Assembly: GCA_947625715.1 (NCBI GenBank)
Contig: CANQPR010000021.1
Location: forward strand, 1-16,310
Reading direction: 5' to 3'
Length of the DNA: 16,310 nucleotides
Source: an uncultured Bacilli bacterium
Lineage (GTDB): Bacteria; Bacillota_I; Bacilli_A; RF39; UBA660
How positions within the stretch are numbered: the first letter of the stretch is position 1; each line of letters opens with the position of its first letter. The notes below the pieces were generated by a model. That model did no database searches. It was not told where the DNA came from and saw nothing but the letters and a program-made list of their open reading frames with translations. A program made the translations under genes and the position numbers. This document shows positions 7,786 through 14,007 of the stretch, piece by piece.

Positions 7786-8226
7786 ATAAAGAAAAAAATA
7801 ATTTTTTATTGGTTACTACCGATTTTCTTCGGTACTATTGTGGGAATTATTACCTCAAGCTTTATTAATTATCGCGATTTAATACAACCACCTTTTTCGC
7901 CACCTGGATTTATTTTTCCCATCATTTGGAGTATTTTATATTTATTAATGGGTATTTCTTATAGTTTATTAAAAAATAAAACCAAAGAAATAAAAAATAT
8001 TTACTATCTACAATTAGGCGTAAATTATTTATGGAGTATTATTTTCTTTGCCTTTAAATGGCGATTAATAGCTATTATTTGGATAATATTATTAGATATA
8101 TTAGTATTTATAATGTTATTAGTATTTAAAAGAGAAAATAAAGTTTCTTTTTATTTACAAATTCCTTATTTTATATGGTGTTTATTTGCCACTTATTTAA
8201 CAATAGGTATTTATTTACTTAATTAA
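7786..8226 (+). CDS. TspO/MBR family membrane protein
   Basis: Five-helix membrane protein of the TspO (peripheral benzodiazepine receptor-like) family, which binds porphyrins and other hydrophobic ligands. Family marks are LIQPPFSPPGFIFPIIW followed by SILYLLMGISYSLL in the second helix and QLGVNYLWSIIFF in the third. The start is unusual. A strong GGGAGGT at 7772-7778 is followed in frame only by ATA codons (7780 and 7786), and 7786 has ideal spacing. That start gives 146 aa, normal for the family. The frame is open back to TTG 7735, but that TTG has no ribosome site and sits just after a TATAAT (7726-7731). The ATG at 7770 is in another frame. The family call is firm; the start is not. Confidence 0.8.
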   Translation: MKKKIIFYWLLPIFFGTIVGIITSSFINYRDLIQPPFSPPGFIFPIIWSILYLLMGISYSLLKNKTKEIKNIYYLQLGVNYLWSIIFFAFKWRLIAIIWIILLDILVFIMLLVFKRENKVSFYLQIPYFIWCLFATYLTIGIYLLN

Positions 8227-8249
8227 TTATAAGACTGGTTTGGTTTTAT

Positions 8250-8279
8250 TTGACAAAGTAGCATATTATTTAGTATAAT
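8250..8279 (+). promoter_or_regulatory. Promoter of rpsD
   Basis: Consensus TTGACA (8250-8255), 18-nt spacer, consensus TATAAT (8274-8279). It gives a transcript starting near 8286 with a leader of about 165 nt. Confidence 0.85.
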
Positions 8280-8285
8280 CTAAAT

Positions 8286-8450
8286 CGCTAGTTAGTTAGG
8301 CAGCTAATAAAATTTAAATTAATGTGTAACTTAAAGTTCTACTTATCATGAGTATAAACTGCCTTTAGAAAATGTTAATAAGTTACTCCCTAATTATAAA
8401 TTTTATACTTAATAACTTTGGTAGCAAAATTAAAAAGAAAGGAGAAAATC
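8286..8450 (+). promoter_or_regulatory. Structured rpsD leader, probable S4 autoregulation site
   Basis: The untranslated leader has complementary blocks: AGGCAG (8298-8303) with CTGCCT (8359-8364), and GTAACTTA (8326-8333) with TAAGTTAC (8379-8386). The two helices interlock, which makes a pseudoknot. Between them TACTT/GAGTA (8340-8344 / 8350-8354) can form a small hairpin. In Bacillus subtilis rpsD is repressed by its own product through its leader, and S4 binds pseudoknotted mRNA in E. coli, so autoregulation is the natural reading. The pairing is seen; the function is inferred. Confidence 0.6.
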
Positions 8451-9053
8451 ATGTCAAGATATACTGGACCAGCTTATAAAAAATCACGTCGTTTAAATTT
8501 TTCAACTTTAGAAAATGGCAAAGATTTAGCTAAAAGACCTTTTGCTCCAGGAGTACACGGTAATGAAAGACGTCGTAAGTTAAGTGAATATGGAATTCAG
8601 TTACAAGAAAAACAAAAAGTTCGTTTCATGTATGGCCTTAGCGAAAAACAATTTCATAAAGTATTTGTTAAAGCTTCAAAAATGAAAGGAATTGCTGGTG
8701 AAAATTTATTAATTTTACTAGAAAGCCGTTTAGATAATTTAGTTTATCGTTTAGGTTTTGCCAAAACAAGACGAGGCGCAAGACAATTAGTAAATCATGG
8801 ACACATTCTTGTTAATGGTAAAAAAGTTGATATTCCTTCATATACTTGCAAAGTTAAAGATGTTATAAGTGTTAAAGAAAATTCTTTATCTCATCCAGCA
8901 ATTTTAGCTAGTTTAGAAGAAAATATTACACCTAAAGCTTTTGTTTCTTTAGATAAGAAAAAATTATCTGGTACTTATTTAAGATATCCAGATCGAAGCG
9001 AATTAAATAGTGATATTAATGAATCTTTAATTGTTGAATTTTATAATCGTTAA
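8451..9053 (+). CDS. rpsD: 30S ribosomal protein S4
   Basis: Protein of 200 aa, normal length for bacterial S4, a primary 16S rRNA-binding protein that nucleates 30S assembly. It begins MSRYTGPAYKKSRRL, and the S4 RNA-binding domain is clear near 90-150: LESRLDNLVYRLGFAKTRR followed by ARQLVNHGHILVNGKKVDIPSY. There are no N-terminal zinc cysteines, so it is the zinc-free (C-minus) form. I chose ATG 8451 because AAGGAG precedes it with 6-nt spacing; the open frame extends to 8418 but only through leader sequence. The gene is a single transcription unit with its own promoter, leader and terminator. Confidence 0.98.
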   Translation: MSRYTGPAYKKSRRLNFSTLENGKDLAKRPFAPGVHGNERRRKLSEYGIQLQEKQKVRFMYGLSEKQFHKVFVKASKMKGIAGENLLILLESRLDNLVYRLGFAKTRRGARQLVNHGHILVNGKKVDIPSYTCKVKDVISVKENSLSHPAILASLEENITPKAFVSLDKKKLSGTYLRYPDRSELNSDINESLIVEFYNR

Positions 9054-9079
9054 AAAAGCGCATAATTTGTGCTTTTTTT
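9053..9079 (+). terminator. Intrinsic terminator of rpsD
   Basis: AAAAAGCGC (9053-9061) pairs with GTGCTTTTT (9069-9077, one G-T) around a 7-nt loop, and the T-run continues to 9079. It starts at the last base of the rpsD stop codon. Confidence 0.88.
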
Positions 9080-9109
9080 ATTTGCCATAATTGATTTTAT
9101 TTTATTTGT

Positions 9110-9137
9110 TTGATATTATTTTTTTAAGGTTTATAAT
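9110..9137 (+). promoter_or_regulatory. Promoter of the secreted-protein gene at 9162
   Basis: TTGATA (9110-9115), 16-nt spacer, TATAAT (9132-9137). Start of transcription is predicted near 9144, just before the AGGAAGG ribosome site (9144-9150). Confidence 0.65.
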
Positions 9138-9161
9138 AATATTAGGAAGGAATGTTTACTT

Positions 9162-10271
9162 ATGATGGAAAGAATAAAAGATTTTTTTAGTATCAAAAAA
9201 CATATTTACTACACTATTATAGGAGTGGGAATTTTTCTTCTTATTATAATAGCTTTAATTGTAACTTTAATTGTTACAAAACGCTATACTTACCATGAAA
9301 TTGAAAATATGATGGTTACGGAAGCTAAAAGTTATATGAAAAGCCATAAAGATTTTATGCCTAATGCTGATAATTTAGTTTATGAAATTGATACTGGAAC
9401 GTTAGTATCAGAAAAAAGATTAAAAGATTTAGCAAAATTAAGTAAAGATACTAATTGTCATGGTTCTATAAGTGTTAGTTATAATAACAATAGCTATCGT
9501 TATACACCTACTTTAATTTGTGATAATTATGAAACCAAAGATATTAAAACAAAAATATTAGAAAAAGAAGATATTGTTACTGATGAAGATGGACTATATG
9601 AAATGGATAATGGTTATAGATTTAAAGGTGACTATGTTAATAACTACTTATCTTTTGCTAATAAATTATGGCGAATCTTTAAAATTACTAATGATAATAT
9701 TTTATATTTAGTTTTAGCAGATACAGTAAATGATAAAAATTCAGCAGTTGTTTTTGATGATCGTTATAATGAAGAAGCTGAAAGTGGCAAAGGAAGAAGT
9801 GATTTTGATGAATCACGAATAAAAGAAACTTTAATGAATATTTATAATAATGATTTAAAATCCCATAGTGCTTATATAACCATTCATGATGCTTGTAAAA
9901 ATTCTCGAAGTGAAATTGATACAGATATGTCAGGGGCCATTGAATGTAATACTATTTCTAAAACCCCTATTAGTTTAATGGCTATTTATGACTATATTAT
10001 GGCTAGTCGTGATGTATTATGTCTTAATACGATGTCATTAAATTGTACCAATAATAACTACTTAGCTAATACTAAAAATCGTTGGTGGTTATTAAATGGA
10101 AGTAATGAATATTCATATAAAATATATTTTGCTAGTCCAACAGGAAGTATTAATTTAGATAATGCAAATGTTAAAAAGAATTTACGTTATGTTATTACTA
10201 TTTCTTCGCAAGCCCTTTTTAATAGTGGTAATGGAACTAAAGATAATCCTTATACTATTTATGAATATTAA
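9162..10271 (+). CDS. Membrane-anchored extracellular protein of unknown function
   Basis: Predicted 369-aa protein with a short cytoplasmic N-terminus, one membrane helix at about 15-40 (YYTIIGVGIFLLIIIALIV) and a large extracellular part. After a helical stretch (HEIENMMVTEAKSYM) comes the segment YRFKGDYVNNYLSFANKLWRI near 155, then a Cys-containing domain (pairs such as DACKN, IECNT, VLCLN and LNCTN). The C-terminal signature reads LRYVITISSQALF and GNGTKDNPYTI. Both the RF-G-NY-F-LWRI segment and the GNGT-PY tail recur in the 14008-15678 protein, so the two are related. Similar tails occur on surface proteins of uncultured gut Firmicutes as I recall; no function is known to me. The SD AGGAAGG lies 11 nt upstream; ATG 9165 is an equally possible start. 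The gene is monocistronic, following the rpsD terminator. Confidence 0.8.
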   Translation: MMERIKDFFSIKKHIYYTIIGVGIFLLIIIALIVTLIVTKRYTYHEIENMMVTEAKSYMKSHKDFMPNADNLVYEIDTGTLVSEKRLKDLAKLSKDTNCHGSISVSYNNNSYRYTPTLICDNYETKDIKTKILEKEDIVTDEDGLYEMDNGYRFKGDYVNNYLSFANKLWRIFKITNDNILYLVLADTVNDKNSAVVFDDRYNEEAESGKGRSDFDESRIKETLMNIYNNDLKSHSAYITIHDACKNSRSEIDTDMSGAIECNTISKTPISLMAIYDYIMASRDVLCLNTMSLNCTNNNYLANTKNRWWLLNGSNEYSYKIYFASPTGSINLDNANVKKNLRYVITISSQALFNSGNGTKDNPYTIYEY

Positions 10272-10291
10272 AAAAAGAAGGTTTGACCTTC
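10268..10291 (-). terminator. Intrinsic terminator of the tiny-protein operon
   Basis: On the minus strand GAAGGT / CAA / ACCTTC (10291-10277) is followed by a seven-T run. It lies 6 nt past the stop of the 40-aa gene. On the plus strand the hairpin follows the 9162-10271 stop but lacks a T-run, so it is at best a weak terminator there. Confidence 0.8.
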
Positions 10292-10296
10292 CTTAA

Positions 10297-10419
10297 TTAG
10301 AATATTAAGCCACCAAGAATAATTGCAAGTAATATAAAAAGAACTAAAACGATGAATGCTGATAAGTTATTATTGGTACTACATCCACCATTATTATTTT
10401 GTGATTTGCAACAACTCAT
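10297..10419 (-). CDS. Tiny single-helix membrane protein, YjcZ-like (40 aa)
   Basis: A 40-aa reading frame with a strong ribosome site, AAGGAGGTG (10424-10432), a few nt before ATG 10419. The N-terminal half is hydrophilic, with MSCCKSQ and a stretch of Asn, Gly and Cys. The C-terminal half is one hydrophobic helix, SAFIVLVLFILLAIILGGLIF. The VLFILL core followed by small residues matches the tiny transmembrane proteins grouped as YjcZ-type sporulation proteins in Bacillus, whose molecular role is poorly known. It lies 22 nt downstream of a second tiny gene of the same kind, and the pair ends at a terminator. The two Cys at 3-4 and the one at 13 are unusual for so small a protein. Confidence 0.78.
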   Translation of the reverse strand: MSCCKSQNNNGGCSTNNNLSAFIVLVLFILLAIILGGLIF

Positions 10420-10441
10420 AAGGCACCTCCTTCATTAAAGA

Positions 10442-10531
10442 CTAAATGAATGCTCCTACAATTAACACTAATAAAATGAATAATACTAGGATAATTGCAG
10501 GTCCAAGTCCATTTTCACCACAGTTGTTCAT
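10442..10531 (-). CDS. Tiny single-helix membrane protein, YjcZ-like (29 aa)
   Basis: A 29-aa frame starting MNNCGENGLG, then one hydrophobic helix PAIILVLFILLVLIVGAFI. The gene is supported by an excellent ribosome site, AAGGAGGG (10538-10545), 6 nt before ATG 10531, and by the matching sibling immediately downstream. The pattern of a short Gly/Asn/Cys head followed by LVLFILLxxIVGA is that of the tiny YjcZ-type transmembrane proteins of Bacillus. It is the first gene of a two-gene operon. A longer plus-strand open frame over the same bases has no ribosome site or sensible protein and is a shadow. Confidence 0.78.
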   Translation of the reverse strand: MNNCGENGLGPAIILVLFILLVLIVGAFI

Positions 10532-10559
10532 AATACTCCCTCCTTTTATTTGTCTTTTC

Positions 10560-10592
10560 ATTATATTGTATGGCAAATTTTTTCTTTGGTGT
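10560..10592 (-). promoter_or_regulatory. Candidate promoter of the tiny-protein operon
   Basis: On the minus strand CATACAATA (10572-10564) overlaps TATAAT (10565-10560). No good sigma-A -35 is present at 17 nt. CATACAATA fits the -10 consensus of the sporulation mother-cell factors (CATAnnnTA for sigma K), and CACC with the AC core sits about 15 nt upstream (10591-10588). In so AT-rich a sequence this is suggestive only. Confidence 0.4.
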
Positions 10593-10609
10593 CTTTTTCT
10601 TTTTAATAG

Positions 10610-10639
10610 TTGTCATATTTGCCTTTAACATGCTATAAT
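10610..10639 (+). promoter_or_regulatory. Promoter of the PrsA-like gene
   Basis: TTGTCA (10610-10615), 18-nt spacer, consensus TATAAT (10634-10639) with an extended -10 TGC just before it. Transcription should begin near 10646, just ahead of AAAGGAGA. Confidence 0.8.
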
Positions 10640-10661
10640 AAAGTTGTTAAAAGGAGATGTC

Positions 10662-11678
10662 ATGATGAAAAAAAGAAAAATTATCACTTTAGGTTTATGC
10701 ACTTTTTTGCTTTGTGGTTGTGGTAAGACAATCCCAACATTAAGTGATGGAAGTCAAGCTGTTATATCTTTTGATGATGAAAATTTACATGTCAGTGCAA
10801 ATGAATTATATGAAACAATGAAAACTCAATATGCTTTAGATGCAATGATTCAATTAATGGATAAACAAATATTAGAAAAAGAATATCCTGATGATTTAGA
10901 AGAAGCAAAACAAACTGCCGAATCTACTTTAAAATCAATGAAAGATACTTATGGAGAAGATCAAATTATAAGTTATTTTGGTTCTGTTGATAGTTATTCA
11001 AATTATTTATATATTAATGAATTACAACAAAAAGCCATTTTAGATTATGCCAAATCACAAGTAAATGATAAGGAAATAAATAGTTATTATGAAAAAAATA
11101 TTTATCCTGATGTTGTTGTTGACCATATTTTAATTAAAACTGGTGTTACTAGTGATACTTCTGATGAAGATAAAGAAAAATTAGAAACGGAAGCTAAAAA
11201 TAAAATTAATGAAATTATTGATAAATTAAATAAAGCTGATAATAAATTAGAAACATTTAAAGAACTTGCTAAAGAATATTCAGAAGATGAAGCTACTAAA
11301 GATAATGGCGGAAGTTTAGGTGCTATTAATACTGATACTTTATCTAGTAGTTATGATGAATTGTTAAAAAAAGCAAGAGAATTAAAAGATAATACTTATT
11401 CAACTGAAAATATTACAACTGAATTAGGTTATCATGTAATTTATAAAGAAAGTACTAGTGAAAAAGCTTCACTAGATACAGTAAAAGATACAATTGTTGA
11501 AGATTTAGCAAATGAAAAATTAACTGAAGATTCAACAATGCGAATAACAGCTATGCAAAAATTAAGAGAAAAATATGGAATGAAAATTGAAGATTCCGAA
11601 TTAAAAGAAAAATATTCAAATTATATAGCTAATTCTATTGCTAGTGCAAGACAAAGTGATAATCAAACAGAAAGTTAG
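10662..11678 (+). CDS. PrsA-like lipoprotein, parvulin-type peptidyl-prolyl isomerase
   Basis: Predicted 338-aa lipoprotein that would sit on the outer face of the membrane and help exported proteins fold. The signal peptide MMKKRK plus a hydrophobic core ends in lipobox LCGC with lipid-carrying Cys20. A helical N-terminal region runs to about 150. The parvulin domain follows at about 153-264: VVDHILIKT, FKELAKEYSED, NGGSLGAI, YDELLKKARELK and TELGYHVIYKES. An acidic insertion near 161-195 lengthens its first loop. A charged C-terminal tail ends at 338. ATG 10662 and ATG 10665 are both compatible with AAGGAGA at 10651-10657; the open frame extends back to 10644, but that is at the transcription start. 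It is a single gene between its own promoter and a strong terminator. Likely clients are the secreted proteins nearby. Confidence 0.88.
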   Translation: MMKKRKIITLGLCTFLLCGCGKTIPTLSDGSQAVISFDDENLHVSANELYETMKTQYALDAMIQLMDKQILEKEYPDDLEEAKQTAESTLKSMKDTYGEDQIISYFGSVDSYSNYLYINELQQKAILDYAKSQVNDKEINSYYEKNIYPDVVVDHILIKTGVTSDTSDEDKEKLETEAKNKINEIIDKLNKADNKLETFKELAKEYSEDEATKDNGGSLGAINTDTLSSSYDELLKKARELKDNTYSTENITTELGYHVIYKESTSEKASLDTVKDTIVEDLANEKLTEDSTMRITAMQKLREKYGMKIEDSELKEKYSNYIANSIASARQSDNQTES

Positions 11679-11711
11679 AATAAAACCACCAATCAATATG
11701 GTGGTTTTATT
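11679..11711. terminator. Bidirectional terminator between the PrsA-like gene and miaB
   Basis: A 12-bp perfect stem, AATAAAACCACC (11679-11690) with GGTGGTTTTATT (11700-11711), around a 9-nt loop. T-rich on the 3' side in both directions. It begins right after the prsA-like stop and overlaps the first bases of the miaB stop codon on the other strand. Confidence 0.9.
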
Positions 11712-13113
11712 ATTCAAGAGTTCCATCTAAGCTAAAACTTTTAGCATCAGTAATTTTGACATTAATAATTTGGCCAATTTTATTTTTATTTGTTTTTACA
11801 TTTACCAATTTCATAGTATCTGTATAACCAAATAATTTATCAGAATCTTTTTCACTTATTCCTTCAATTAAAACTGGAACTACTTTACCTAAATATTTTT
11901 CGTTTGCTTCTTTAGAGTATTTATTTACCAATTCATTTAATTTATAAAGGCGTTGTTCTTTTTCTTCAAGTGTAACATTATCTTTCATTTTTGAAGCGGG
12001 CGTTCCTTGTCTTTTACTATATATAAAAGTATAGGCTCCATCATATTGACATTTATTAACAACATCTAAAGTTTCGTTAAAATCTTCTTCTGTTTCGCCA
12101 GGAAAGCCAACAATTATGTCAGTTGTTATTGCAACATTAGGTATTTTCTCTTTCATTTTATTATATAAATTTATATACTCTTCTTTTGTGTATCTTCGGC
12201 CCATTAATTTTAATATACGATTAGAACCACTTTGAAGTGGTAAATGAATATAAGGCATAATATTATCATATTTAGCAATAATATCAATCATTTCATCAGT
12301 AAAATTCCAAGGGTGAGAAGTAACAAATCGAATTCTTTTAATATTGGTTTTAGCTACTTCCTTTAATAAGGTAGCAAAATTAATTTGTGGTGATAAATCA
12401 TGACCATAAGCATTAACATTTTGACCAAGTAAAGTTATTTCTTTATAACCTTGTTTTTCCAATTCTTTTACTTCCTTTATTATATCAGCCATTTTTCGAC
12501 TTCGTTCTTTACCTCTAGTATAAGGCACTATACAATAAGTACAAAATTTATCACAACCATACATGATATTAACCCAGGCTTTAACTTTCGAATCTCTTTC
12601 ATATTTGATATTTTCATATACACAGCCTTCAATACTTGGAACTTCAATTATTTGGGATTTATTTAAAGATTCTTTTAAAAGATTTTTTAATTCATGAATA
12701 TTATGAGTTCCAAAAACAATGTTAATGTAAGGATGTTTTGTAAGAATTTCATTTGCTATACTTTCTTCTTGACTCATACATCCCCCAATCGCCACAATTT
12801 TCTCAGGATGTTCTTTTTTTAAATGTTTAATTCTTCCTAAATAGCCAAATACTTTGTCATGAGCATTTTCTCTTATAGCGCAAGTATTTAAAATAATAAC
12901 ATAAGCTTCCTCTAACTTGTCAGTTTCAGTAAGTCCTAAGTTTAATAATATGTTTTTGATTTGTTCTGAGTCATGAACGTTCATTTGACAACCATAAGTT
13001 TTTAAAAAGAATTTTTGGTTTTGAAAAAGAGGTTCTTTATGGTCTGTAATTGTTATATATTCTACTTCTTTGTTTGTTCTTTTTTTTGCTTCTTGCATAT
13101 TTGGTAACTTCAT
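11710..13113 (-). CDS. miaB: tRNA-2-methylthio-N6-dimethylallyladenosine synthase
   Basis: A radical-SAM methylthiotransferase of 467 aa that converts i6A37 to ms2i6A37 in tRNAs reading UNN codons. The N-terminal MTTase domain has KTYGCQMNVHDSEQ (Cys42), NTCAIRENAHDKVFG (Cys78) and GGCMSQE (Cys112), the three ligands of the sulfur-donating cluster. The radical-SAM motif is CDKFCTYC (Cys187, Cys191, Cys194) followed by IVPYTRGKERSR, which is typical of MiaB rather than RimO. The C-terminal region (from about 400) fits a TRAM domain. I chose ATG 13113: GGAG lies 10 nt upstream, and the longer frame to 13167 runs through the promoter and a terminator. The gene follows a lipoprotein gene but has its own promoter. 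Confidence 0.95.
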   Translation of the reverse strand: MKLPNMQEAKKRTNKEVEYITITDHKEPLFQNQKFFLKTYGCQMNVHDSEQIKNILLNLGLTETDKLEEAYVIILNTCAIRENAHDKVFGYLGRIKHLKKEHPEKIVAIGGCMSQEESIANEILTKHPYINIVFGTHNIHELKNLLKESLNKSQIIEVPSIEGCVYENIKYERDSKVKAWVNIMYGCDKFCTYCIVPYTRGKERSRKMADIIKEVKELEKQGYKEITLLGQNVNAYGHDLSPQINFATLLKEVAKTNIKRIRFVTSHPWNFTDEMIDIIAKYDNIMPYIHLPLQSGSNRILKLMGRRYTKEEYINLYNKMKEKIPNVAITTDIIVGFPGETEEDFNETLDVVNKCQYDGAYTFIYSKRQGTPASKMKDNVTLEEKEQRLYKLNELVNKYSKEANEKYLGKVVPVLIEGISEKDSDKLFGYTDTMKLVNVKTNKNKIGQIINVKITDAKSFSLDGTLE

Positions 13114-13134
13114 ATTTATCGCACTCCAGAGAGT

Positions 13135-13143
13135 ATTATAACA
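13135..13143 (-). promoter_or_regulatory. Extended -10 promoter of miaB
   Basis: Minus-strand TGTTATAAT (13143-13135) is an extended -10 (TGn plus TATAAT). The -35 position reads TGTTTT and falls inside the upstream terminator, so promoter strength must come from the extended -10. Transcription should begin near 13128, which leaves a very short leader with GGAG. Confidence 0.6.
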
Positions 13144-13152
13144 TGTAAGGAC

Positions 13153-13176
13153 GAAAAAAAACACCATTAGGTGCTT
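13153..13176 (-). terminator. Intrinsic terminator of the lipoprotein gene
   Basis: On the minus strand AAGCACC / TAAT / GGTGTTT (13176-13159, one G-T) followed by a T-run. It lies 7 nt past the lipoprotein stop and abuts the miaB promoter. Confidence 0.8.
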
Positions 13177-13182
13177 AATTTA

Positions 13183-13896
13183 TTATTCATTTTCTTCGGT
13201 TTCGTCAATTTCAAATAATTCAGTTGCGTCATTAATTACAATCTCTACAGAATCATAATCTATTGGGTCATCACCATCTTCTTCATATGTAGGAATTTCT
13301 ACTGTTTCAACATAACTTGATTCAAAAGAATCAGTTACAAATGAACGAGTTGCAATTGGTTTGTCGTCTTTTTTAAATACAGCTACAGCAAATACTTCAG
13401 CCATTTTAGAATCAGAGGTATTTGTTAATGTTACGTTTAAGTCGTTTCCATCTCTTTGTGATGTAGCATTAATATATGAAGTATAGTTTTCTAATTCACC
13501 ATTTTCACTTTGATATTCTTCATCAATTGTAGCTTCTAATTCTACTTTATCTGGAACATAATATTCACCATCATCATTAACTGGTAAATCAAGATAAGTA
13601 ACATATTTTGCTTTAGCACCAAAATTATAAATTGATTCAGTATCTTCTTCAATTATGGTGCCATCATTATCTTTAAATGAATATTTTACATCAACAATTC
13701 CTAAAGTTTTGTCATTGTTATTAGTTATCATAACAATTAATTGTGTATTATCAAAATTTGGAGTTCTTGATATAGATATATTATTATCTTTTTGGGTAAA
13801 GTTATCACTTGTATTTCCTTGTTCTTTTTTACCACAACCAGTAAGACAAATTCCAACCGTTAAAACAATAAACAACCCATAAACAATCTTTTTCAT
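13183..13896 (-). CDS. Lipoprotein with two related beta domains (FxLYD-like), function unknown
   Basis: Predicted 237-aa lipoprotein. The signal peptide starts MKKIVYGLFIVLTVGI and ends in lipobox LTGC with lipid-carrying Cys21. The mature part is acidic, with a linker followed by two beta-rich repeats that share a layout: LIVMITNNNDKTLGIVDVKYSF...YVTYLDLP and LNVTLTNTSDSKMAEVFAVAVF...YVETVEIP. That pattern of a strand, N-[ND/TS]-[ND/S]-[DS] turn and another strand resembles FxLYD-type domains of Gram-positive lipoproteins. It ends in an acidic DETEENE tail. I chose ATG 13896 because GAGGCGG lies just upstream and the promoter -10 sits at 13931-13936, which rules out the longer start at 13932. 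It lies between the big surface-protein gene and miaB, with its own terminator. No catalytic residues are apparent. Confidence 0.82.
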   Translation of the reverse strand: MKKIVYGLFIVLTVGICLTGCGKKEQGNTSDNFTQKDNNISISRTPNFDNTQLIVMITNNNDKTLGIVDVKYSFKDNDGTIIEEDTESIYNFGAKAKYVTYLDLPVNDDGEYYVPDKVELEATIDEEYQSENGELENYTSYINATSQRDGNDLNVTLTNTSDSKMAEVFAVAVFKKDDKPIATRSFVTDSFESSYVETVEIPTYEEDGDDPIDYDSVEIVINDATELFEIDETEENE

Positions 13897-13930
13897 TTTC
13901 CGCCTCTTTCTCTTTCTATTTACTTTAAAC

Positions 13931-13959
13931 ATTTTATCATATAATTAAAAGATAAGTAA
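13931..13959 (-). promoter_or_regulatory. Promoter of the lipoprotein gene
   Basis: On the minus strand TTACTT (13959-13954), 17-nt spacer, TAAAAT (13936-13931), with TGA just before the hexamer making an extended -10. Start of transcription would be near 13924, upstream of GAGGCGG and ATG 13896. Confidence 0.45.
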
Positions 13960-13974
13960 AGAGGATAACTCTTT
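13958..13974 (-). terminator. Weak hairpin after the surface-protein gene
   Basis: AAAGAG (13958-13963) pairs with CTCTTT (13969-13974) around a 5-nt loop, about 34 nt past the stop of the 14008-15678 gene. The T-run after it on the minus strand is short, so read-through into the lipoprotein gene is possible. No other terminator is seen in this gap. Confidence 0.3.
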
Positions 13975-14007
13975 TTTCACCAATTTTTCATTTTAAAAAC
14001 AGGATTT

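Noticed and set aside
10446..10628. 60-aa plus-strand open frame
   Set aside because: It is antisense to the 29-aa gene, has no ribosome site and ends in low-complexity hydrophobic residues.
13958..13974. Plus-strand terminator
   Set aside because: The T-run on the plus strand is better, but no plus-strand gene precedes it; kept only as a weak minus-strand hairpin.
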